A DNA stretch of 64,000 nucleotides from Treponema sp. (GCA_016286535.1 JAEESZ010000007.1:62001-126000), one strand, 5' to 3'. Shown: positions 54,054-62,633, numbered from the stretch's first letter. The notes: generated from the sequence alone by a model not told the origin. Translations and numbers: made by a program.

Positions 54054-54968
54054 TTACATAGCTTGTAAGATGGACAGGACTGGTTCTCTCAGTTCTGTCC
54101 TTTTTTTTTCGTTATATTCGTAGGAATCCTTCTGGGCATTATAAAGATTTCCCCTGTAAAATCTGACTGTGGGACTAAATTCCAGAAGCATAAAATCTGA
54201 AACATTTCCGCTGCAAATAGAATATATGGAAAGTCCAATTAATGAACCGTTTAAGGCAAAGGCATTTAAGGAATCCTTTACATCTCCGGCATAAAGCTGA
54301 CCAAGGCCCGGTATAAAAGAAAGATAAGCGGCAAGCATGGGCTTTTTTGCCTTAAAAGCCTTTATTTTTTCAAGGCTGGACTCTATCACCTCTTTTTCTT
54401 CTGTTGTAAAAAACTGACTGTATTTATTTATAAAGGTCAGGTAATCTTCTTCAAAAAAAGTCCAGTCATCATTTTTTGCTTCATTAAGCATAAGAGCCTT
54501 CCAGGCCGCAAGCTGGACCTTCTGACTATAATCCCCCGTGTGCCGGTAGGTCCACAAATTTAAGTCCAGCCTTAAAGACTCTTTATTCTTCTCTGCCCTT
54601 GCAGCCCTGATATTTATTTCCTTTATAAAATCTGAATCTAAATCTAAATCCGGGCCCGCGGATCCAGGGCTTTCGTTCTCCTTCAAAAGTATGTAATTGA
54701 GGGCTTTATCATAATCCTTTACTAAAAAATAATAATCGCTCAGGTATTCATAAGCCTTTGCTAAATTACTGCCCTTCTGATAATCCTGTAAAAAAACATA
54801 GCGTAAAAACTCAAGGGCCGCTTCTTTTTTGCAATCCTTATTCCATAGATTTTCTCCGTAAAAAAATACCTGCTCACACTCGTCTGCGCTGACTTTTTGA
54901 GCCCAGGCGGAATTAAGAGAAAAAATCATAAAAAGAAGGAGGGACAGCAGCCTAATACAAGTTTTCAT
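54054..54968 (-). CDS. TPR-like secreted protein with C-terminal membrane hairpin (paralog A)
   Basis: The 304-residue protein has a signal peptide (MKTCIRLLSLLLFMIFSLNSAWAQ), helical TPR-like repeats (about 30-200) and a C-terminal membrane part with the motif IPGLGQLYAG (about 225-235) followed by hydrophobic spans. The next gene upstream encodes a paralog with IPGSGKWYSG. Such PGxGxxYxG segments occur in small membrane-embedded envelope proteins. The start is chosen at the signal peptide; it overlaps the upstream gene by 17 bases. The last 15 codons overlap a terminator for the opposite gene. Confidence 0.65.
   Translation of the reverse strand: MKTCIRLLSLLLFMIFSLNSAWAQKVSADECEQVFFYGENLWNKDCKKEAALEFLRYVFLQDYQKGSNLAKAYEYLSDYYFLVKDYDKALNYILLKENESPGSAGPDLDLDSDFIKEINIRAARAEKNKESLRLDLNLWTYRHTGDYSQKVQLAAWKALMLNEAKNDDWTFFEEDYLTFINKYSQFFTTEEKEVIESSLEKIKAFKAKKPMLAAYLSFIPGLGQLYAGDVKDSLNAFALNGSLIGLSIYSICSGNVSDFMLLEFSPTVRFYRGNLYNAQKDSYEYNEKKRTELREPVLSILQAM
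54072..54109 (+). terminator. intrinsic terminator inside the 3' end of the convergent gene
   Basis: An 11-base stem (GGACAGGACTG with CAGTTCTGTCC, one G-T pair) with a 7-base loop and nine T. It ends the 53395 lipoprotein transcript and is itself read as codons for RTELREPVLSI on the minus strand. Confidence 0.9.
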
Positions 54969-55824
54969 AAAGACCATCAACCTTTTTACACAAATTATTG
55001 TAATTACCCTGATTATATCTTTGTGCTCCGGTATAAGAGCCATATAAATCTACTACATATAAAAGTGCAGCCATTGAACCATAGGTCCAGACCCGCCAGT
55101 CCTTAATGCCATTTTCTTTTCCGTAATAAACGGCGGCGCTGGTAAAAGAAGCAATTCCCAGAAGGTCAGAAAAGCCTGCCCAGAAATTTCCGCTATACCA
55201 TTTTCCGCTACCCGGTATTACTGCAGAAAAAGTAAGGGCCCAACCCGGGCTTTTTAATTTATAATTCTGACAGCCTTCATAAAGCAGCTTAAAATCGCTG
55301 AAAGTTTCTTCTTCTCCCTTATTTTTTACTGTCAGAAGGCTTTGAGCGGCTTCTTTTATTTCTTTATTCAGTATTTGCTGCGACACTGTAAAAAGCAGAA
55401 TCTCCTTAGAAAGAAAGCCTCCTTCTGCAAAAAGTCCTTCATCTTTTTTTCTGTTAAAAAAGTCCGAAAAATCCTTTTGATTTCTTTCCTTAAAAATAAA
55501 GGCTGCATTTACAAAATCTATTTTTTTCTGAACCTCAGGACTGCAAAAAGGAAAGAGCTCCTTATTCATCCAGTCCAGACCAGTTTTATTTTTCTGCATA
55601 AAATAAATATCAAGTACCTTAAAAACTGCATCCATCTGAAAGGTCTGTGTCATAAAGAAGTATCTTTTATATTCGCTTTCTGCTTCCTGGTAAAAGCCCT
55701 GGTCATATAAATTATCTGCAAAGGCCTTTACCACAGGAGGAGAATAAGGGGATAGACTTTCTGGTGAAGCAAAAAGCCTGCAAAAAGTCAGGGCAAGAAG
55801 TGCCAGTAAAAATATTCGTTTCAT
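54952..55824 (-). CDS. TPR-like secreted protein with C-terminal membrane hairpin (paralog B)
   Basis: The 290-residue protein has a signal peptide (MKRIFLLALLALTFCRLFAS), TPR-like helices (QGFYQEAESEYKRYFFMTQT onward) and a C-terminal membrane region opening WALTFSAVIPGSGKWYSG, then FWAGFSDLLGIASFTSAAVY and a last span before YTGAQRYNQGNYNNL. It is a diverged tandem paralog of the 54054 gene. Its ATG overlaps the LolA-YidD stop in ATGA. Function unknown; context points to envelope biogenesis. Confidence 0.65.
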   Translation of the reverse strand: MKRIFLLALLALTFCRLFASPESLSPYSPPVVKAFADNLYDQGFYQEAESEYKRYFFMTQTFQMDAVFKVLDIYFMQKNKTGLDWMNKELFPFCSPEVQKKIDFVNAAFIFKERNQKDFSDFFNRKKDEGLFAEGGFLSKEILLFTVSQQILNKEIKEAAQSLLTVKNKGEEETFSDFKLLYEGCQNYKLKSPGWALTFSAVIPGSGKWYSGNFWAGFSDLLGIASFTSAAVYYGKENGIKDWRVWTYGSMAALLYVVDLYGSYTGAQRYNQGNYNNLCKKVDGLYENLY

Positions 55825-56843
55825 TTTTTTACCCTTTCTATTATCTTTCCATTTTCATCTCTTTCATAAATATCACGATGAATTTCATTTGTATTGCATC
55901 TTTTAAGATGATCCAGTCCTTCTATAATTCCAAAAAGACCGTGGGCCCTGACGGCTTCAAGCATAAAGGCCGAACAGGTAGGATTAAAGGCACAGCCTGG
56001 AATATCCTGGTCCGTAATAAATTTTTTATAAAAAGCATAGGCCGAAGTTACAAGAATTCCTGTTGTTGAAGTCTGATAGTTCTTATCTGCAGGACTTTTT
56101 ACATATTCCGGCCTGATTACATTTTCCTTTATCTTTAAAAGTTTTTCTGTCTTTAATTCTTCATTTACAATATCAAGGCTTATATTTCCGTTTATTACTG
56201 TCTTTGTAAAATTCAGGCTGCTTTCTGCAAACAGCTGTCCGTCTGAATAAGTTCTGGTTTTTATAACTGAAGGATATTTACAGCCCTTCTGACTAAGATA
56301 GTTTTCAAAATAACTTTCGGCTACCACCGTGTTTGATGAGTCGCAGGTTTGCAGCCTTTTTATATTCTTAGCGGAATCTGTATACATTTTTACCAGGGGA
56401 AGTTCAAAATCTTCACTTCTGGAATAGCTTAAAAGAGAAAGAATTTTGTCTCCTTCTTTTGAAATGCCTGTATTCACATAGCCCAGAGTTCCAAGACCAA
56501 AATCACTTTTGAACCAGTTTAAAAAATCATTGCAGGTTTGGGTAAGATAAAGAGCAGCATCCTCCGCCTCTACGTATTCTCCATCCATCAGCAGATAAGT
56601 TCCGCCTTCGGTCTGTAAAAATACCTGATTTTCCGGATATTGCAGGGAAAAGACAAAAATGTAGGGATTTTTTTTATACAGAATTTCGCCCTTAATAAGG
56701 CTTGTTTTTTCCAGCCCCTCTTCAACAAAGGTTTCATTTCTGGAATAAGAAAGCTGAAGGCTGTGTAAAAAAAATTCCTGCCCGCACAGGATAGCTGTTG
56801 TGAGCAGGAAAATAATTGCAGCAGTTTGTTTTTTAAGGAACAT
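55821..56843 (-). CDS. LolA-like domain fused to YidD, secreted
   Basis: A 340-residue protein with an N-terminal signal-like segment (MFLKKQTAAIIFLLTTAILC). Residues about 22-215 resemble LolA/LolA-like lipoprotein carriers (GEILYKKNPYIFVFSLQYPE, then YLLMDGEYVEAED). Residues 262-330 are a YidD domain with CAFNPTCSAFMLEAVRAHG and LKRCN (Cys284, 290, 316). YidD is normally a free protein of about 70-100 residues at the cytoplasmic side of the inner membrane; here it is fused and apparently exported. The ATG overlaps the end of the Cys-rich gene by 11 bases. Confidence 0.78.
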   Translation of the reverse strand: MFLKKQTAAIIFLLTTAILCGQEFFLHSLQLSYSRNETFVEEGLEKTSLIKGEILYKKNPYIFVFSLQYPENQVFLQTEGGTYLLMDGEYVEAEDAALYLTQTCNDFLNWFKSDFGLGTLGYVNTGISKEGDKILSLLSYSRSEDFELPLVKMYTDSAKNIKRLQTCDSSNTVVAESYFENYLSQKGCKYPSVIKTRTYSDGQLFAESSLNFTKTVINGNISLDIVNEELKTEKLLKIKENVIRPEYVKSPADKNYQTSTTGILVTSAYAFYKKFITDQDIPGCAFNPTCSAFMLEAVRAHGLFGIIEGLDHLKRCNTNEIHRDIYERDENGKIIERVKK

Positions 56844-57339
56844 AAACCGGAATCTTTGGAAGAGATGCAAAGAGAGAGTCAGCTCCCGAAGAACATGAAG
56901 AAGAAAGGCTTTGAGAGCAGGAATCGCTCAAAGAATCACTACAAGAATCGCTGCAAGACTGTCCGCAGGAATCTCCTAAATTACTGCAGCACTGATCTGT
57001 TGAATTTGCAGCCTGCTGTACAAGAACGATTGTTCCAACAGTAATAATTGTAATGGCAGCTGCACCGCCAACTACACCCAGTACAATCTTGGTTGTTCTT
57101 TTAGCCTTTGCTTTTTTAGCATCCTCTTCACTCCAGATTGTTTCTTCACCTGCATCTGCATCATCAGAGTTGCTTTTGCTTTTCTTTACCTGTTCAATTT
57201 CAAGCTCGTCGCGGCTTGTTTTTACGGCAGAAGATGGTAATCCTCCTCCAAAATTAGAGAAATAATAAGCAGAAGACTGAGCTGCCAGAGAGGCTGTGAA
57301 CAGACTCAAAACCAAAAAAGTTGTAAATAATTTTTTCAT
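56833..57339 (-). CDS. secreted/membrane protein with Cys-Ser-Asp-rich tail
   Basis: A 168-residue protein: signal peptide ending SLAAQ, an acidic-basic linker, one transmembrane helix (KIVLGVVGGAAAITIITVGT, about 88-110), then a low-complexity tail with nine Cys (CCSNLGDSCGQSCSDSCSDS onward). The ATG follows GGAGG. First gene of the four-gene operon. No family recognised; the tail could bind metal, form disulfides or be lipid-modified, all conjecture. Confidence 0.7.
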   Translation of the reverse strand: MKKLFTTFLVLSLFTASLAAQSSAYYFSNFGGGLPSSAVKTSRDELEIEQVKKSKSNSDDADAGEETIWSEEDAKKAKAKRTTKIVLGVVGGAAAITIITVGTIVLVQQAANSTDQCCSNLGDSCGQSCSDSCSDSLSDSCSQSLSSSCSSGADSLFASLPKIPVYVP

Positions 57340-57362
57340 AATAAACCTCCTGTTTCCTTTTT

Positions 57363-57378
57363 TATAGGGAACCCTATA
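57363..57378. promoter_or_regulatory. inverted repeat in the 5' UTR of the LolA-YidD operon
   Basis: TATAGGG-AA-CCCTATA, a perfect 7-base inverted repeat lying between the predicted transcript start (about 57389) and the ribosome-binding site. It may be an operator or an RNA hairpin. Confidence 0.45.
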
Positions 57379-57395
57379 TCTCCGTTTGACTTTAA

Positions 57396-57423
57396 ATTGT
57401 AAAATCAAATTTTAATTTGTCAA
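57396..57423 (-). promoter_or_regulatory. promoter of the LolA-YidD operon
   Basis: Minus strand TTGACA (57418-57423), a 16-base spacer and TACAAT (57396-57401), about 50 bases before the first ATG. Confidence 0.7.
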
Positions 57424-57498
57424 TCAATATCTGTATAAATAAGAACAGGCAAAAGCACCTGTAAGTTACTTAATTTACTCAAGTTACTCAAACCTGAA

Positions 57499-59046
57499 TC
57501 ACGATTTTATAAGAACCCTTACCGAAAGTATTGTAGAAATAATACTTAAAAGAGTTGTTGCAATTGGCGAATACTGACTAAAATAATAGCCGAAAGAATT
57601 AGACTTAGCCCTGATGTTACACTCCGGTGTAATAATTGTATCTTTTTTAAGTTTCTTTCCCTGGATATCGGTAATTACAACGGAGTCACCACGGTTTTTA
57701 CTCTTATCAAAGCCTCCTGCCATGGCTACGTAATATTCATAGGTTCTGTCAGGAATAAAAGGATAGCGGCCCGGTGTATGAACTGCCCCGGAAACAGTAA
57801 CAAAGAACTGTCTGAAAGGAATTCTTAATACATCATATGGTTCTACTGTTAAGTCAGAATAATAGTCCGGGTTATAAAGGTAAGGAACCAGATTAATTTG
57901 AATTTTCTGGTCTCCGCGAATAATATATGCATTCTGCAGGTCTGAAACTTCAGAAAAAAGACTCTTGTTCTGACGAACAAAAGAAGAATAGCGCAGCCCT
58001 TCAGATATTTTTACAGGAACCTGATTTGAGGCCTCAAGCTTTATATCTGCAGAAACCTGAATAGCCCCTTCTATAAAGGCAACATTATTTAAATCTCTGT
58101 AAGAAGAAACTGTAACAGTATCAAACATAAAAAGCGGAAGATCTTTTTCTATATCTTTAGAAGTAAGATAGATGATTCTTCCAAGATTATCTTTACTGTC
58201 ATTATCAATAAGCCTGAATAATTCTATACGGCTTAAGTCTGCTGTTTCTCTTACGCCATTACCGTAAAACTCTATGAGTTTCTTTAAGTTTTCTCCTTCC
58301 AGAAGATCATAGGTTCCGGGACGTTCTATATCGCCATTTACTGTAACTTTTCGCGAAACCCGGGGAATGCTGACAATATCACCGGGACGAAGATATGGAT
58401 CCTGACTTAAATCGCCGAATCTTTCTGCCATAAACAAATCATAAGTATGAACTGAACCATCGCTTGACTTAATTTCTATTCTGCGGTTTGAAGAATAATT
58501 TGTAAAACAGTTTTCCAGTATTGAAGATAATCTTGTAAGACTCCAGCAGCGTTTTTCTACTGTTTTATTAACTTCTCCGCTGATGGTTACAAAAAATACT
58601 GAAGGTTTTTGTAATACAAACTGCACGCCGCTCATAGGGTAGTTTCTCATTACAATTTCTTCTACCTGCTTTTTTAAAAGAGGAAAAGTTTTTCCCTTAA
58701 CATCAAGAACTGCAAGATTTGCTACCCTTATCTTGTAAGAAGTATCTACAATCATAGGATAAGAAACCGCATTTCCGCCTGCACTAAAGGAAAGCAAATA
58801 AACATCGCCCGCAGTTACCTGATAGTTTGCATCTGTCATGGCAATCTGGGCAGAAAACTCGTAATTTTCAAAGGAAGATGCTAAAGCAGAAGCTGTAGTA
58901 GCAGCAGATGCTGAAGACGGATTAAGAGCAGACGCTGAAGAAGCATTCTGTCTTACAAGCGAATTTATACCTGTATTTCCTGCTGTCTGGGAAAAAAGCG
59001 AGAAAAGCAGTGAAATATATAATACTGTTAAAAGACTTCGTTTCAT
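57499..59046 (-). CDS. polysaccharide export protein with SLBB domains
   Basis: A 515-residue secreted protein (signal peptide SLLFSLFSQ, no lipobox). After an Ala/Ser-rich linker it has a Poly_export domain (YQVTAGDVYLLSFSAGGNAV) and repeated SLBB segments (FFVTISGEVNKTVEKRCWSL, RKVTVNGDIERPGTYDLLEG, FFVTVSGAVHTPGRYPF), ending in one hydrophobic helix (TTLLSIISTILSVRVLI). Such proteins form Wza-like or periplasmic export conduits. The start is set by the signal peptide and AAAGG. No glycosyltransferase or flippase is nearby. Confidence 0.85.
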   Translation of the reverse strand: MKRSLLTVLYISLLFSLFSQTAGNTGINSLVRQNASSASALNPSSASAATTASALASSFENYEFSAQIAMTDANYQVTAGDVYLLSFSAGGNAVSYPMIVDTSYKIRVANLAVLDVKGKTFPLLKKQVEEIVMRNYPMSGVQFVLQKPSVFFVTISGEVNKTVEKRCWSLTRLSSILENCFTNYSSNRRIEIKSSDGSVHTYDLFMAERFGDLSQDPYLRPGDIVSIPRVSRKVTVNGDIERPGTYDLLEGENLKKLIEFYGNGVRETADLSRIELFRLIDNDSKDNLGRIIYLTSKDIEKDLPLFMFDTVTVSSYRDLNNVAFIEGAIQVSADIKLEASNQVPVKISEGLRYSSFVRQNKSLFSEVSDLQNAYIIRGDQKIQINLVPYLYNPDYYSDLTVEPYDVLRIPFRQFFVTVSGAVHTPGRYPFIPDRTYEYYVAMAGGFDKSKNRGDSVVITDIQGKKLKKDTIITPECNIRAKSNSFGYYFSQYSPIATTLLSIISTILSVRVLIKS

Positions 59047-59119
59047 TTTAAACCTTTCCATATTTAAAAATCGGCATAATTTTACCATAACACAAGGGTA
59101 ATATTCAAATTCAGGATTC

Positions 59120-59193
59120 TTGACCAAGTGGACCCGGAATATATAGAATAGTCGGACGCGCAGTTTATGAATTCTCGATGAAACTCCTGCGCT
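59120..59193 (+). promoter_or_regulatory. promoter and leader hairpin of the yhhQ-like gene
   Basis: TTGACC (59120-59125), an 18-base spacer and TAGAAT (59144-59149). The leader of about 70 bases opens with a hairpin, GCGCAG (59158-59163) with CTGCGC (59187-59192). Transport genes of this family are sometimes under preQ1 riboswitches, but the sequence here does not match a class I preQ1 aptamer that I can recognise. Confidence 0.5.
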
Positions 59194-59226
59194 ATATAAA
59201 TTAAAATCCTTAATGCGAGGTACATT

Positions 59227-60000
59227 ATGACTCACTTTTTTGCATGGCTCAAAAAAGAGCATGCAGACACAAAACTTCTTTTAAGGAATATTCCTTCCTT
59301 AACAATCACAATTTTTGTTCTTTCGGTTGTTTGCGCTAATTTAATGGCAAACAAAGAGCTGGTTTCCTACAAGTACGTAGCCCTGGACTGCGGCTTTGTC
59401 TTCAGCTGGATAATGTTCTTATGTATGGACGTTATCTGCAAAAGATGGGGCGCAAAAGCAAGCATTAAAGTTTCGCTGATTGCTCTGCTTATTAACCTCT
59501 GCGTATGTGGAATTTTTGCCCTTCTTTCGCTTGCACCTGGAAAATGGGGCGAATTTTATTCTTTTGAAGATATAAATATTGCCGATAGTGTGAACACCTG
59601 CCTGAACAAAACCTTTGGCGGCGCCTGGTATGTAGTTTTTGGTTCAGCCCTTGCCTTTATTGTTTCTTCCTGTGTAAATGCATTACTGAATGCAGGACTT
59701 GGAGATGCCTTAGAAGCAAAAGGAAAATCAAAAGGCTTTGGAGTATTTGCAATCCGCTCATATATCTCCACAATTATTGGCCAGCTGATTGATAACTTAA
59801 TCTTTGCCACCGTAGTTTCAAAAGTCTTTTTTGGCTGGACCTGGACTCAGGTAATTATCTGTTCCTGCATTGGAGCTGTTGCCGAGCTTTTAGCAGAAGT
59901 TTTCTTTTCCGGAATAGGATATAAAATTACCTGCAGATGGGAAGAAGAAAACGTTGGTGCCGATTATTTAAAAGCCATTAAATCTAAAAAAGAGGAATAA
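59227..60000 (+). CDS. queuosine-precursor transporter, YhhQ/VUT family
   Basis: A 257-residue membrane protein with about six to seven spans. VCANLMANKELVSYKYVALD, then GVFAIRSYISTIIGQLIDNL, is typical of the VUT/YhhQ family, which imports queuosine precursors. A one-base gap to the SDR suggests co-translation. Substrate is inferred from family. Confidence 0.85.
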   Translation: MTHFFAWLKKEHADTKLLLRNIPSLTITIFVLSVVCANLMANKELVSYKYVALDCGFVFSWIMFLCMDVICKRWGAKASIKVSLIALLINLCVCGIFALLSLAPGKWGEFYSFEDINIADSVNTCLNKTFGGAWYVVFGSALAFIVSSCVNALLNAGLGDALEAKGKSKGFGVFAIRSYISTIIGQLIDNLIFATVVSKVFFGWTWTQVIICSCIGAVAELLAEVFFSGIGYKITCRWEEENVGADYLKAIKSKKEE

Positions 60001-60001
60001 A

Positions 60002-60715
60002 ATGAAGGTCGTTATTACAGGAACATCTTGCGGAATTGGAAGAGCAGCTGCCATAAAATTCTTAAGGGAAGGACATTCAGTTTACGGAATAGACATAAAA
60101 GAAGATTCCATTTCTGACTGCCCGGAATTTTCCCAATTAAAAAACAATTACAGACACTTTATTGCAAACATCAGCGACGCTTCTCTTCTTCCTCAAATTA
60201 ATGATGTTGATATTCTTGTAAATAACGCCGGCATTCAGACTGAAGACAGGGAGGTGCCTGCTTCTCTTCCAAAAGACATTCAGGTAAATCTTCTGGGTAC
60301 AATAAATGTTACCCAGAAATACGCCTTCCAGAAATCAATTAAATCTGTTTTGTTCAATGCCTCTGTTTCGGCCCTGACCGGAGACGAATTTCCCTCTTAT
60401 GTAGCTTCTAAAGCAGGTATTATAGGCTATATGAAACATGCAGCCATAAGACTTGCAAAAGAATACCAGGCAACCTGTAATGCCCTCTGCTTTGGTGGTG
60501 TACTTACTTCCCTGAATGATTCTGTTGTAAAGGACAGGCTTTTATGGCAGAAAATAATGGATGTAACACCGCTTAAAAGATGGGCAAGTGCAGAAGAAGC
60601 TGCTGAGTGGATTTATTTTATGACGGTAGTAAACAAAGCCTGTACAGGGCAGGCAATTGAAGTTTCAAACGGAGAAAGAAACTGCCAGAACTTATTCGTC
60701 TGGCCGGAAGAATAA
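60002..60715 (+). CDS. short-chain dehydrogenase/reductase
   Basis: A 237-residue SDR with the NAD(P) motif TGTSCGIG (residues 6-13), NNAG (about 74-77), catalytic Ser and YVASK. The C-terminus diverges from classic SDRs. It is co-transcribed with the yhhQ-like gene; no specific substrate can be read. It ends next to the MATE gene across a duplicated 18-base sequence. Confidence 0.9.
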   Translation: MKVVITGTSCGIGRAAAIKFLREGHSVYGIDIKEDSISDCPEFSQLKNNYRHFIANISDASLLPQINDVDILVNNAGIQTEDREVPASLPKDIQVNLLGTINVTQKYAFQKSIKSVLFNASVSALTGDEFPSYVASKAGIIGYMKHAAIRLAKEYQATCNALCFGGVLTSLNDSVVKDRLLWQKIMDVTPLKRWASAEEAAEWIYFMTVVNKACTGQAIEVSNGERNCQNLFVWPEE

Positions 60716-60718
60716 GTT

Positions 60719-60765
60719 CTTTAGCGGGTGATGTCTGTTGGCTCAGTCTTTAGCGGGTGATGTCT
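60719..60765. repeat. 18-base direct repeat over the MATE gene stop
   Basis: CTTTAGCGGGTGATGTCT occurs at 60719-60736 and 60748-60765, 11 bases apart. The second copy encodes the last codons and stop of the MATE exporter on the minus strand; the first is a duplicate of that stop region in the intergenic gap. Confidence 0.8.
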
Positions 60766-62093
60766 TTAAGCCAGCCCTTCTTTTTGTAATGAATTATTAC
60801 AAAAGGTATCTTTTCAAACTCATCAAGGTAAAGAATAAAATATACCCATAAAGGTGGAAGCTTTAAAATAAAGGCTGCAAGAAATCCCAGTGGCACAGAA
60901 ACCAGCCACATACATATACTGTCTGCAACAAAACCAAATTTGGAATCGCCACCCGCCCTGAAAATTCCACAGATATAAACAGTATTAACTGCCGCACCAA
61001 TAATTGAATATGCATTAATAAACAGAATTACATTTCTGTAATAAGCAGCTGTTTCATTCAAATCTGCTATAAATGGTAAAACAGGGTAAAGCATAATTGT
61101 AAGAAGTGCACCGCCAAATCCTGCAAGTATTGTTACCCTGGCAAGTCTTGCGGCATTACGCTCTGCAAGTCCCATATCACCACTTCCAATATTTTTTCCA
61201 ATTACAATTGCTCCACCATAAGCCATTCCAAAGCAGAGAACGGACCCCAGCTGTCTTACTGTATTTACGACAGAGTTTGCTGCAACAATATCTTCTCCCA
61301 GGTGGCCCATAATTACAGAGTACATGGAAAAGGCTGCTCCCCATACAAGTTCATTTCCTACCGCAGGCATGGAATACTTAAAGAAATCTCTGGTCAGTAA
61401 GGAATTCCTTTTAAAAATGCATTTTACAGAGAGTAAAAGGTCCTTTTGCTTTCCTGCATAAATAAAACAGATAATCATTTCTATAAAGCGGGCTATAGAA
61501 GTAGCTATTCCAACTCCAAGAATTCCAAGGGCAGGAGCTCCAAGAAGTCCAAAAATAAAAACTGCGTTCAAGCCGATATTCAAAAAGAGACAGGTTGTAG
61601 AAGTAACGGTAACTATTTTTACTCTTTCTATACTTTTAAAAGCTGCCTGAAACATCTGCGATAAAGAAAGGCATACATAAGAAAAGCTTGCAGCCCTAAG
61701 ATAACGGCAGCCTTCAGCAATCAGCCCTTCGTCCGAAGTAAAAATGAGCATAAGAATGCGGGGATAAATAAAGGCAATAAGTGCAACAAGAATTTCAACA
61801 GAACAGCATATTCTTAAGCCAATTCCAAGCAGGGTACTGATTGAATCTGTATCTTTTTTTCCCCAGTACTGGGCACCAAGCATTACAAGACCGGAAGAAA
61901 GGCCTGTTGAAATCATAAATAAAATAAAGGCAATATTACCGGCCAGAGAGGCTGCAGCTATGGCAGTCTGACCTATATAACCCAGCATAATTACATCTGC
62001 AGAGTTTACGGCAGAGGAAATAAGGTTCTGTATTGCCATTGGCTGAACAACGTTTCTTAAATCCTTATAAAAAACCTTAGATTCTGTATTCAT
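60750..62093 (-). CDS. MATE-family efflux transporter
   Basis: A 447-residue exporter with 12 predicted spans and the two-fold MATE repeat (for example VMLGYIGQTAIAAASLAGNI and SVIMGHLGEDIVAANSVVNT). Members expel drugs or metabolites using H+ or Na+. The start at 62093 (MNTESK) is preferred to 62111 because an extended TGCTATATT lies 8 bases upstream; there is no convincing ribosome-binding site. Confidence 0.9.
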   Translation of the reverse strand: MNTESKVFYKDLRNVVQPMAIQNLISSAVNSADVIMLGYIGQTAIAAASLAGNIAFILFMISTGLSSGLVMLGAQYWGKKDTDSISTLLGIGLRICCSVEILVALIAFIYPRILMLIFTSDEGLIAEGCRYLRAASFSYVCLSLSQMFQAAFKSIERVKIVTVTSTTCLFLNIGLNAVFIFGLLGAPALGILGVGIATSIARFIEMIICFIYAGKQKDLLLSVKCIFKRNSLLTRDFFKYSMPAVGNELVWGAAFSMYSVIMGHLGEDIVAANSVVNTVRQLGSVLCFGMAYGGAIVIGKNIGSGDMGLAERNAARLARVTILAGFGGALLTIMLYPVLPFIADLNETAAYYRNVILFINAYSIIGAAVNTVYICGIFRAGGDSKFGFVADSICMWLVSVPLGFLAAFILKLPPLWVYFILYLDEFEKIPFVIIHYKKKGWLKDITR

Positions 62094-62196
62094 AGCCTGT
62101 AAATATAGCATTTAAATAGTTATAGAAGCAATTATAGAAGAAAAAGCCCTTATCTTTTTTTTACCCCTTCCGATAATTTAGGCAGAGGGTAAAGAT

Positions 62197-62583
62197 ATGA
62201 CAACTTCTATTGGAAACATAAATACTTTCTCATACGGAACAGGCTATGGCTCAGGACCTGCTGCGGCCAGCGGAAAACTTTATGTTCCTGTAAGTAAATC
62301 TGCCCTTTTATATTCACATTTTGATCATGTTTCAGGAGTTGCCGCTTCCGGTGGCCAGAGTGGAGTTTCCATCAGCAAACTCAGAATATTAAACTCCCTT
62401 ATTGATCACTACTCTTCCCTTAAAAAAGAAGCAAAAATCTCTGTTCAGGACTTAAATGACAAGCAGATAGATACTTTAATTCAGAATGTTCAGCAGCAGA
62501 TTCAGCAGACTATCAAACAGAATTCTTATTTAGTTGCAGGCACAAAACCTCAGACCGGGGTTTTATTTCAAATTGACGCTTAA
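62197..62583 (+). CDS. uncharacterised 128-residue protein
   Basis: Starts MTTSIGNINTFSYGTGYGSG, has a Gly/Ala/Ser-rich N-terminus (residues 1-60, low complexity), a helical middle (SKLRILNSLIDHYSSLKKEA) and a Gln-rich helix (IQNVQQQIQQTIKQNSYLV). No signal peptide or membrane span. No recognised family. The composition suits a small structural or adaptor protein. It is followed by copy 2 of the two-hairpin element and the FGE-fold gene. Confidence 0.65.
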   Translation: MTTSIGNINTFSYGTGYGSGPAAASGKLYVPVSKSALLYSHFDHVSGVAASGGQSGVSISKLRILNSLIDHYSSLKKEAKISVQDLNDKQIDTLIQNVQQQIQQTIKQNSYLVAGTKPQTGVLFQIDA

Positions 62584-62633
62584 AAATTCCTCATTTTTAT
62601 AAATATGTAATATAATATCATTAATATATTTTT

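Noticed and set aside
59047..59226. preQ1 riboswitch before the yhhQ-like gene
   Set aside because: A hairpin is present but I could not match the aptamer's conserved loop or its A-rich pseudoknot strand.
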